Shown here: in pieces, positions 1 through 5,259 of the stretch
How positions within the stretch are numbered: position 1 is the stretch's first letter
Layout of the letters: every line of letters begins with the position of its first letter
NCBI GenBank assembly: GCA_900765165.1
Contig: CAAFQR010000159.1
Location: forward strand, 1 to 5,259
From: Veillonellaceae bacterium
Lineage (GTDB): Bacteria > Bacillota > Negativicutes > Veillonellales > Veillonellaceae
DNA: 5,259 bases
Direction of reading: 5' to 3'
Program-made: the position numbers and the translations under genes
The notes under the pieces: model-generated
Told to the model about the DNA's origin: nothing
The model's input: the letters and a program-made list of their open reading frames with translations, nothing else
The model's database searches: none

Positions 1-3000
1 CGGTACGGCGCATCCATGGAGCAATAGAGGAAGAAGTCCATCAAACCGGACGTGATGACTTCGCCCCCTTCCTGTTCGATGCGGCGAATGATGTGGTTAT
101 TCGCATCCGGGTGGAACTTAACGTAAATTTCACCAACAATGCCAACCTTCGGACGGGTCCGCGGTGCGGCCGGCAAGGCTTCGAAGTCCTTCACAATGTT
201 TGCCACGTTGCGGCAATACTTCATGAAGTCCGCATCGAGGAGGTCCTTCTTAAGCTTTTCAAGCCACTTCTGAAATAACGCTTCGACAGAGCCCTTCACG
301 GTTTCGTAGGGGCGTGTAGCCAATACGCATTGCATAAGCGTATCGCCGTAGATGAGGCCTTGTAAAATACGGTTAACGAAGCCACGGTTCATAGTGAAGC
401 CCGGCTGCTTTTCAAGGCCTTCGCTGTTAAGGGACAGAATCGGTACCTGGCTTAAGCCGGCGTCATTTAAGGCTTTACGCAAATAGCCGATGTAGTTCGT
501 GGCACGACAGCCGCCGCCGGTTTGGGACACGATAACGGCCGTCTTATTGACATCGTATTTGCCGGACTGCAAGGCGTACATGATCTGACCAATCATCATA
601 ACTGCCGGGTAGCACGCGTCGTTGTGGATGAATTTCAAGCCACATTCGATGGCGGCACGGCCCGGATGGGGTAACAAGGCGAATTTATAGCCTTCGTGGA
701 TGAAGAGAGAGTCCAGTAACGGGAAGTGGTACGGCGACATTTGCGGTACCAAGATGGTGTATTCTTCCTTCATGGCCTTCGTGAACACAGCGCGTTCATA
801 CGAATAGCCTGTGCCGTCCGTATTGTGACAGCTGGTGGTGTTATTGCGCAGGTTGCGTTTCATAACGGACTGCAAGGAGCGCAGACGAATGGTAACGGCA
901 CCAAGGTTAGTGCCTTCGTCAATCTTGAGGACCGTGTGAATCTTATGGCGGGCGGCGAGGATTTCCTTAACCTGATCGGCTACGACGGAGTCGAGACCGC
1001 AGCCAAAGGAGTTCAGTTCCACTAGCTGGAAGCCGTAGTTGCGGCTTACAAAGTCTGCCGCGCGATAGAGGCGGCTATGGTAGCTCCACTGGTCAACGAC
1101 GCGGAGATGTTCTACTTCTTCACCGAGCGGTGCTACACCGTCTTCGGTGAGGACCGCCATGCCTAAGGAGGCGATCAATTCCGGGATGCCGTGGTTGATG
1201 CCCGGATCCAAGTGGTACGGACGACCGGCGAGCACGATGGTGGGAATGCGTTTTGCCTTAATGCGCTCAATGGTCTTGCGCGTCATTTCACGGTAGTCCG
1301 CTTTCCACGTTTCCTGTTCGGTCCAAGCCGCTTCAACAGCGTCTTTAACGGCAGATTTAGAAACGCCTAGGGACGCTAGCTCTTCGGCTAAGCGCGGAAT
1401 AAGGCGTTCTTTGTTGTCCAGCGGCAAGAACGGCGTGTAAATCGGCGTGTTGCCTAACACTTCTTCCATGTTGTGGCGAATCAATTCCGGATAGGACATA
1501 ACCATCGGACAATGGTAGTGATTGTCCTTGCTGTATTCTACCGGACCGCACTGAATGCACGGGTAGAAGATGAAATCAACGTGGCGGCGCACAAGCTCTG
1601 CAATGTGGCCGTGAACGGATTTTGCCGGGTAGCATGCCGTATCGGACGGAATGGTATCCATGCCTGCCGTGTACTGTTCCGGCGTCGTCGGCGAGCTGAG
1701 CACTACTTCGTAGCCCAGCTTGGTAAAGAACGTGAACCAGAACGGATAGTCTTCGTACATGTTCAAAACGCGCGGTAAGCCGATGCGGCCCTTCGATTCG
1801 TCGGCAGCTACGCCTTTATTGTTATAGTAATCAAAGAGGCGATGGAGCTTAACTGTGACGAGGTTCGGCACAGTCGGTGCTTTTTCCTGAATCATATTGC
1901 CGGCGCCGCGGTCACAGCGGTTGCCGCTTACATAGCTACGGCCATAGGAGAAAGTGTTGATGGTGAGCATGCAGTTATTGGCGCAAAGACCGCAATGACG
2001 CATGGTGGTGTCGACGGTCAAGGTAGCCAGTACGTCCGGCGTCAACAAGGTGGATGCGCAAGGCTGACGGTCGAACTGTTCGGCGGCGATTAAGGCCATG
2101 CCGTACGCGCCCATAAGGCCGGCGGTGTCCGGGCGAATTACATTGGTACCCAGGAGCGCTTCAAAAGCGCGCAGTACCGCTTCGTTGTAGAAGGTACCGC
2201 CTTGTACAACTACGTGTTTGCCCAAGGTTTTCGGGTCATTTACCTTTATTACTTTATATAAGGCGTTTTTAATAACGGAGTAAGCGAGACCGGCCGCGAT
2301 GTCTTCAACGGCAGCGCCTTCCTTCTGCGCCTGTTTTACTTTGGAGTTCATGAATACGGTGCAACGGGAGCCTAAGTCGATAGGCGCCTTCGCCGTTAAG
2401 GCTTTCTTGGCGAATTCATCGATGGTAAGGCCCAAGGATGCTGCGAAGGTATCCAGGAAGGAGCCACAGCCGGACGAGCACGCTTCGTTGAGGACGATGT
2501 CTTCAATGTAGCCGTCGCGGATGTAGCAGCATTTCATGTCTTGACCGCCAATATCTAAGATAAAGCTTACGTCAGGGCAGAAGTGTTTCGCCGCTTCGTA
2601 GTGGGCGATGGTTTCAACTTCACCGGTATCCACCGCCAAGGCGCGTTGCAATAACGCTTCGCCGTAGCCTGTAACGCCGCTGCGGGCAATGTAGGCTTTT
2701 TCCGGCAATTTCGCATAAATGTCTGCCAGGATTTCCTTGGCTTTGCTCAGCGGCTTGCCGCGGTTCGGACCATAGTAGGAATAGACGATTTCCTTGTTGC
2801 TATTCATGACGATGGCCTTGATGGTGGTAGACCCGGCGTCGAGGCCTAAGAAGCACGGCCCTTCGGTAGTAGCCAAATCACCTTTGGCGGCAATGGCTTC
2901 GCCGTGACGCTGTCTAAATTCGTCCAGTTCTGTTTCATTGTGAAATAACGGTTCGAGCCGATCCGTGTGTTCTAGCGGCTGTCCCTGTAGTGCCGTTACT

Positions 3001-3812
3001 TCCTGTAACAGTTGACCTAAGGTTTTCACCGGTGCTTCGTCGGAGCAGAAGGCAGCGCCAAGGGCGATGAAAAGTTCACCGTTTGGCGGGATAATCTGGT
3101 TTTCCTTCGGCAGATTTAATGTCGTCGCAAAGGTGTTGCGCAAATCGTCGAGGAAGCTTAGCGGCCCGCCTAAGAAGGCGACATTACCTTCGATGCGGCG
3201 ACCACAGGCCAAACCGGTAATGGTTTGGTTGACGATGGCTTGGAATACGGAATGGGCAATATTTTCTTTGGAGGCTCCTTGGTTAAGAAGTGCTTGTACG
3301 TCGGTTTTGGCGAATACGCCACAGCGTGCCGCAATGGGATAGGATGTATCGGAATTGCGAGCTAATTCGTTAAGGCCTGCTGCATCGGTTTGAAGCAGCG
3401 TAGCCATTTGGTCGATAAATGCACCGGTACCACCGGCGCAGCTACCGTTCATGCGATGTTCGGTGGAGCGACCTAAGTAGGTAACTTTAGCGTCTTCGCC
3501 ACCAAGTTCTATGATTACGTCAGTTTGCGGATAGCGGCGATTAATAGCCTTTGTTTCCGCAATAACTTCCTGTACAAATGGTAAGCCTAGGCGTTCAGCC
3601 ATAGCCATAGCGGCGGAGCCGGTAACAGCAGCGCGTACGGCAATGTCTTCGCGGCCCTGGCCTGCTTCCTGCAACAGCATGGCTAGGGTGCCTAAAATAT
3701 CCGCGTGATGGCGGCAGTACCGCTGGTAAACCGGTTGTTCGTTTTCGTCCAGTAACACGATTTTAACCGTGGTGGAACCGGAGTCGATACCTAATTTAAA
3801 TACTGATGACAC
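1..3812 (-). CDS. Giant fused acyl-CoA dehydratase activase / HgdB-like protein (C-terminus beyond window)
   Basis: The frame is open from a GTG at 3812-3810 to the window edge (1270 full codons); relatives are usually about 1400 residues, so roughly the last tenth is missing. Residues 6-257 form a first BadF/HgdC-type ASKHA ATPase domain (GIDSGSTTVK 8-17, ELGGEDAKV 102-110, SCAGGTG with C125, RCGVF with C164). Residues 320-580 repeat it (GLDAGSTTIK 323-332, LDIGGQDMK 419-427, ACSSGCG with C445, RCTVF with C484). A cysteine cluster follows (C607, C610, C614, C633), then a DUF2229-like part (about 675-890, ACYPAK at 726-731, PCIQCG at 751-756), then an HgdB-like part (about 1018-1270, ACYPA at 1066-1070, GGGCR at 1099-1103). 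HgdC uses ATP to push an electron from a [4Fe-4S] cluster into a 2-hydroxyacyl-CoA dehydratase; by analogy this cytoplasmic protein should do ATP-driven low-potential electron transfer. The substrate cannot be inferred. No ATG, GTG or TTG lies between the GTG and the upstream in-frame stop, which fixes the start. Family assignment is firm; function is not. Confidence 0.93.
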   Translation of the reverse strand, partial: MSSVFKLGIDSGSTTVKIVLLDENEQPVYQRYCRHHADILGTLAMLLQEAGQGREDIAVRAAVTGSAAMAMAERLGLPFVQEVIAETKAINRRYPQTDVIIELGGEDAKVTYLGRSTEHRMNGSCAGGTGAFIDQMATLLQTDAAGLNELARNSDTSYPIAARCGVFAKTDVQALLNQGASKENIAHSVFQAIVNQTITGLACGRRIEGNVAFLGGPLSFLDDLRNTFATTLNLPKENQIIPPNGELFIALGAAFCSDEAPVKTLGQLLQEVTALQGQPLEHTDRLEPLFHNETELDEFRQRHGEAIAAKGDLATTEGPCFLGLDAGSTTIKAIVMNSNKEIVYSYYGPNRGKPLSKAKEILADIYAKLPEKAYIARSGVTGYGEALLQRALAVDTGEVETIAHYEAAKHFCPDVSFILDIGGQDMKCCYIRDGYIEDIVLNEACSSGCGSFLDTFAASLGLTIDEFAKKALTAKAPIDLGSRCTVFMNSKVKQAQKEGAAVEDIAAGLAYSVIKNALYKVIKVNDPKTLGKHVVVQGGTFYNEAVLRAFEALLGTNVIRPDTAGLMGAYGMALIAAEQFDRQPCASTLLTPDVLATLTVDTTMRHCGLCANNCMLTINTFSYGRSYVSGNRCDRGAGNMIQEKAPTVPNLVTVKLHRLFDYYNNKGVAADESKGRIGLPRVLNMYEDYPFWFTFFTKLGYEVVLSSPTTPEQYTAGMDTIPSDTACYPAKSVHGHIAELVRRHVDFIFYPCIQCGPVEYSKDNHYHCPMVMSYPELIRHNMEEVLGNTPIYTPFLPLDNKERLIPRLAEELASLGVSKSAVKDAVEAAWTEQETWKADYREMTRKTIERIKAKRIPTIVLAGRPYHLDPGINHGIPELIASLGMAVLTEDGVAPLGEEVEHLRVVDQWSYHSRLYRAADFVSRNYGFQLVELNSFGCGLDSVVADQVKEILAARHKIHTVLKIDEGTNLGAVTIRLRSLQSVMKRNLRNNTTSCHNTDGTGYSYERAVFTKAMKEEYTILVPQMSPYHFPLLDSLFIHEGYKFALLPHPGRAAIECGLKFIHNDACYPAVMMIGQIMYALQSGKYDVNKTAVIVSQTGGGCRATNYIGYLRKALNDAGLSQVPILSLNSEGLEKQPGFTMNRGFVNRILQGLIYGDTLMQCVLATRPYETVKGSVEALFQKWLEKLKKDLLDADFMKYCRNVANIVKDFEALPAAPRTRPKVGIVGEIYVKFHPDANNHIIRRIEQEGGEVITSGLMDFFLYCSMDAPY

Positions 3813-3818
3813 GGGAGT

Positions 3819-3826
3819 TCCCTTCT
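3819..3826 (-). promoter_or_regulatory. Ribosome binding site of the activase gene (imperfect)
   Basis: On the minus strand AGAAGGGA lies 6 nt before the GTG start. It is a weaker match to the anti-Shine-Dalgarno than the AGGAGG of the divergent gene. Together with the GTG start this suggests modest translation. It supports the GTG because no other start codon is available in this frame. Confidence 0.6.
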
Positions 3827-3835
3827 TTCTGCCCT

Positions 3836-3861
3836 CTATATCGAAATTTTTAGGGATATAG
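3836..3861. repeat. 7-bp inverted repeat downstream of the activase promoter
   Basis: CTATATC (3836-3842) and GATATAG (3855-3861) are perfect inverted copies separated by 12 bp. The dyad lies between the predicted transcription start (about 3866) and the ribosome binding site, so it could be a repressor operator or a weak hairpin in the leader. The arms are AT-rich, so chance occurrence is possible. Confidence 0.45.
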
Positions 3862-3872
3862 TGAATACATTA

Positions 3873-3901
3873 ATTATAATAAGGTCCGTACTTGCTGTAA
3901 A
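3873..3901 (-). promoter_or_regulatory. Sigma-70-type promoter for the activase gene
   Basis: Read on the minus strand, the -35 box is TTTACA (3901-3896, one mismatch from TTGACA), the spacer is exactly 17 bp, and the -10 box is a perfect TATAAT (3878-3873). The predicted transcription start is near 3866, giving a leader of about 54 nt before the GTG. Box quality and spacing make this one of the best-supported sites in the gap, though there are no expression data. Confidence 0.7.
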
Positions 3902-3984
3902 GGTAAAAAAAGAGGGATTTAGGATAGATTCACCACAAAAATTTATACTACGAATTATTCGGTAATTTATAGGAGTGTTAAATT

Positions 3985-4050
3985 TTGGATTTTCTCAAAA
4001 AATTTATTCAAGTTTTTTTATTGATAACTCATTTCATATTACTAGATTGA
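3985..4050 (+). CDS. Possible 21-residue hydrophobic peptide (TTG start)
   Basis: An AGGAG (3971-3975) precedes a TTG codon by 9 nt, and 21 codons follow before TGA at 4048-4050. The predicted peptide begins MDFLKKFIQVFLLITHF and is almost entirely hydrophobic apart from one lysine pair near the N-terminus and acidic residues at both ends. It could form a single membrane-lying or membrane-spanning helix, as small membrane peptides and type I toxins do. A TATACT at 3944-3949 could be its -10 box, but no convincing -35 box accompanies it. AT-rich DNA readily produces Phe/Leu/Ile codons by chance, and the start is not ATG. I do not recognise a family; treat it as a candidate only. Confidence 0.22.
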   Translation: MDFLKKFIQVFLLITHFILLD

Positions 4051-4089
4051 AATGTAACTATGTTGTAATTGAAATTTGAATGTAACTAT
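4051..4089 (+). repeat. Pair of 11-bp direct repeats (AATGTAACTAT)
   Basis: AATGTAACTAT occurs at 4051-4061 and again at 4079-4089, a 28-bp step. Each copy is followed by TAATTGA (4066-4072 and 4096-4102), and a further TAATTGA sits at 4103-4109. The array lies upstream of the flavoprotein promoter, at about -110 to -150 from its predicted transcription start. It may be a pair of activator sites or the remnant of a small duplication. Confidence 0.5.
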
Positions 4090-4149
4090 ATCGTATAATT
4101 GATAATTGAAAATGAATGTCAAAAAGTGGCTTTATACTTGATTTATGGC

Positions 4150-4179
4150 TGATTTTGGGCTTTGGACAAACTAAAATCA
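4150..4179. repeat. 7-bp inverted repeat over the flavoprotein -35 box
   Basis: TGATTTT (4150-4156) and AAAATCA (4173-4179) are perfect inverted copies 16 bp apart. The -35 box at 4163-4168 falls inside the dyad. That placement suits a regulator that covers or contacts RNA polymerase at the -35 region. The arms do not match the spacing of an FNR or CRP site, so the regulator is unknown. Confidence 0.4.
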
Positions 4180-4191
4180 AAACAGTATAAT
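4163..4191 (+). promoter_or_regulatory. Sigma-70-type promoter for the flavoprotein gene
   Basis: TGGACA (4163-4168, one mismatch from TTGACA), a 17-bp spacer, and a perfect TATAAT (4186-4191). The predicted start of transcription is near 4198, so the leader would be about 112 nt and would include the hairpin at 4252-4281. A second TATAAT at 4094-4099 has only a poorly spaced TTGAAA partner and is a weaker alternative. Confidence 0.65.
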
Positions 4192-4251
4192 GAGAATATA
4201 CAACTTGAGATTGCCTGAAAGTGCAACGAAGTAGTAGGGATTTATAAGTTA

Positions 4252-4281
4252 AGTCACGCTTCTAATGTCGAGAAGCGGACT
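4252..4281 (+). promoter_or_regulatory. Bulged stem-loop in the flavoprotein mRNA leader
   Basis: AGTC (4252-4255) pairs with GACT (4278-4281), an unpaired A sits at 4256, and CGCTTCT (4257-4263) pairs with AGAAGCG (4271-4277) around a 7-nt loop (AATGTCG). This gives 11 base pairs with one bulge, ending 17 nt before the Shine-Dalgarno. No run of T follows, so it is not an intrinsic terminator. It may stabilise the mRNA, bind a regulator, or block a longer alternative fold. Confidence 0.55.
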
Positions 4282-4298
4282 GGGTATTCGGTAGAAAG

Positions 4299-4304
4299 AG
4301 GAGG
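4299..4304 (+). promoter_or_regulatory. Strong ribosome binding site of the flavoprotein gene
   Basis: A perfect AGGAGG lies 5 nt before ATG 4310. It fixes the start together with an in-frame TAG at 4292-4294, which rules out any earlier start codon. It is clearly stronger than the site before the divergent activase gene. Confidence 0.9.
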
Positions 4305-4309
4305 TACGT

Positions 4310-5259
4310 ATGGAACAGTTTGATGTTCTGGTAGTAGGCAGTGGCGGCGCTGGTCAACGCGCTGCATTGGAAGCTGCACATCAGGAAGGCCTGAAGGTAG
4401 CGTTGATTACCAAAATTTTCCCCAGTCGTTCTGCAACGGCTATGGCACAGGGGGGGATTAATGGTGTACTTAACAACGTGGCCAAAGAAGACACCATTGA
4501 AGATCACATTTTCGATACCGTAAAGGGCAGTGACTACTTGGGTGACCAGGATGCCATCGAGTTTTTCGTTAACCGTTGCCCGGCGGGCATTAAAGAATTG
4601 GATTACTTCGGTGCTCCGTTCTCCCGTACGAACGAAAATAAAATTGCCCAACGTAACTTTGGCGGTCAGTCTTACCCGCGTACTTGCTACAGTGCGGATA
4701 AAACCGGTCACGTTATTATGCATACGTTGTACGAACAATGCTTAAAAGAAAACGTTCATTTCTTACAGGACTGGTACTTGCTTGATATTGTTAAAGCTGA
4801 AGATGGCGCTGTAGGCGGTATCGTAGCTTGGAACATGAAAGCAGGCCGCGTTGAAAAAATCGCAGCAACTGCTGTAGTTATCGCTACTGGCGGTGCTGGT
4901 CGTATGTTCTGGACTCGTACGTCCAATCCGTACCTCTCTACTGGCGACGGCATGGCTGCTTGCTTCCGCGCAGGTTGTGCTTTGAAGGACCCGGAAATGG
5001 TTCAGTTCCATCCTACCGGTCTTGGTAAAACTGGTATTTTGATGTCTGAAGCCGTACGTGGTGAAGGCGGTTACTTGCTTAACAATAAAGGCGAACGCTT
5101 CATGGCTAACTACGCACCGAGCAAAATGGAATTAGCTCCTCGTGACGTTGTAGCAAAAGCTATTGAAACGGAAATCGCTGAAGGTCGTGGCTTCGGTAAA
5201 GGCCTTGACGCTTACGTTGTAGCTGACGTACGTCACTTGCCGAAAGAAGTTATCCTTGA
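4310..5259 (+). CDS. sdhA: Succinate dehydrogenase/fumarate reductase flavoprotein subunit (SdhA/FrdA), N-terminal 316 residues
   Basis: This subunit interconverts fumarate and succinate on FAD and passes electrons to or from the iron-sulfur subunit of complex II at the inner face of the membrane. The N-terminus has the FAD dinucleotide fold (GSGGAGQRAA 10-19) and no signal peptide. Other family motifs are AQGGING (46-52), VKGSDYLGDQDAI (71-83), FGGQS (117-121), the second FAD motif ATGGAGR (192-198), TGDGM (211-215), QFHPTG (232-237, substrate-side H234) and RGEGGYLLN (250-258, catalytic R250). The stretch MELAPRD (273-279) and the VADVRHL segment (304-310) resemble E. coli FrdA. The histidine that carries covalent FAD in E. 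coli SdhA (RSHT) is alanine here (A42 in RSATAMAQGG), so FAD is probably bound non-covalently. Known subunits run to nearly 600 residues, so about half is present; the later catalytic His and Arg lie outside. No cytochrome b subunit gene precedes it. L-aspartate oxidase is a distant alternative, disfavoured by the VKGSDYLGDQDAI and FGGQS segments. The last three bases read TGA but are out of frame. Confidence 0.95.
   Translation, partial: MEQFDVLVVGSGGAGQRAALEAAHQEGLKVALITKIFPSRSATAMAQGGINGVLNNVAKEDTIEDHIFDTVKGSDYLGDQDAIEFFVNRCPAGIKELDYFGAPFSRTNENKIAQRNFGGQSYPRTCYSADKTGHVIMHTLYEQCLKENVHFLQDWYLLDIVKAEDGAVGGIVAWNMKAGRVEKIAATAVVIATGGAGRMFWTRTSNPYLSTGDGMAACFRAGCALKDPEMVQFHPTGLGKTGILMSEAVRGEGGYLLNNKGERFMANYAPSKMELAPRDVVAKAIETEIAEGRGFGKGLDAYVVADVRHLPKEVIL

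Larger units (their letters stand above)
3813..4309. other. Divergent AT-rich intergenic control region
   Basis: About 500 bp separate the two outward-facing start codons. No long reading frame, tRNA, rRNA or CRISPR array is visible. Base composition shifts sharply to AT relative to both genes. The region contains the two near-consensus promoters, two dyads, a direct repeat pair, a candidate small peptide gene and a leader hairpin, each listed separately. No intrinsic terminator is expected between divergent genes and none was seen. Confidence 0.8.

Noticed and set aside
726..1025. Plus-strand open frames of 60-100 codons inside the activase gene (for example here and at 1473-1778 and 1842-2093)
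   Set aside because: All run antisense to a continuous 1270-codon frame with clear family motifs; none shows recognisable protein features.
4101..4120. Fur-box-like AT-rich sequence (GATAATTGAAAATGAATGTC)
   Set aside because: Only the first hexamer fits the GATAAT pattern; the remainder departs too far from the 19-bp consensus.
4112..4141. Nine-codon ATG frame in the gap, as a possible leader peptide
   Set aside because: No ribosome binding site, too short to judge, no run of a regulatory amino acid, and upstream of the predicted transcription start.
4116..4190. 24-codon ATG frame in the divergent gap
   Set aside because: No Shine-Dalgarno precedes the ATG, and the frame overlaps the predicted -35 and -10 boxes of the flavoprotein promoter.
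4252..4281. Hairpin considered as an intrinsic terminator or an aconitase-type iron-responsive element
   Set aside because: No U-tract follows the stem, and the loop (AATGTCG) and bulge position do not match the CAGUGN loop with a bulged C five pairs below it.
4262..4738. 158-codon open frame antisense to the flavoprotein gene
   Set aside because: It lies largely opposite a confidently identified coding region, and its predicted protein shows no recognisable motif. It is a shadow frame.
5257..5259. Apparent TGA stop at the last three bases of the window
   Set aside because: The flavoprotein frame reads CTT then GA at the edge, so TGA is out of frame and the gene continues past the window.

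Overview
The window holds two large genes read away from each other, each cut by a window edge, with an AT-rich gap of about 500 bp between them that contains the control signals. The gene content suggests an anaerobic fermenter: a giant activator of the 2-hydroxyacyl-CoA dehydratase type on the minus strand and a succinate dehydrogenase/fumarate reductase flavoprotein on the plus strand. A near-balanced base composition in the genes, a strongly AT-rich spacer and AGGAGG-type ribosome binding sites fit a Firmicute. A succinate- or propionate-forming member of the Negativicutes is my best guess, but it is inference from gene content and protein style; no marker gene is present.

Region 1 (1-3812, minus strand): one uninterrupted reading frame of at least 1270 codons, missing its C-terminal end. 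It carries two successive BadF/HgdC-type ATPase domains, a cysteine-rich linker, a DUF2229-type region and an HgdB-like region. The enzyme that energises electrons with ATP and a possible iron-sulfur acceptor therefore lie on one chain. The substrate is unknown.

Region 2 (3813-4309): divergent control region. A near-consensus promoter (TTTACA, 17 bp, TATAAT) faces the activator gene, and another (TGGACA, 17 bp, TATAAT) faces the flavoprotein gene. There are also two dyads near these promoters, a pair of 11-bp direct repeats, a possible 21-residue hydrophobic peptide gene with a TTG start, and a strong bulged hairpin in the flavoprotein leader.

Region 3 (4310-5259, plus strand): the first 316 codons of an SdhA/FrdA flavoprotein. 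Its most notable trait is alanine in place of the histidine that binds FAD covalently in classical SdhA/FrdA. From the work on E. coli FrdA, such a change favours fumarate reduction over succinate oxidation.

Nothing visible links the two genes in one pathway apart from their shared spacer. Both fit low-potential anaerobic electron flow, and joint regulation is possible but unproven.
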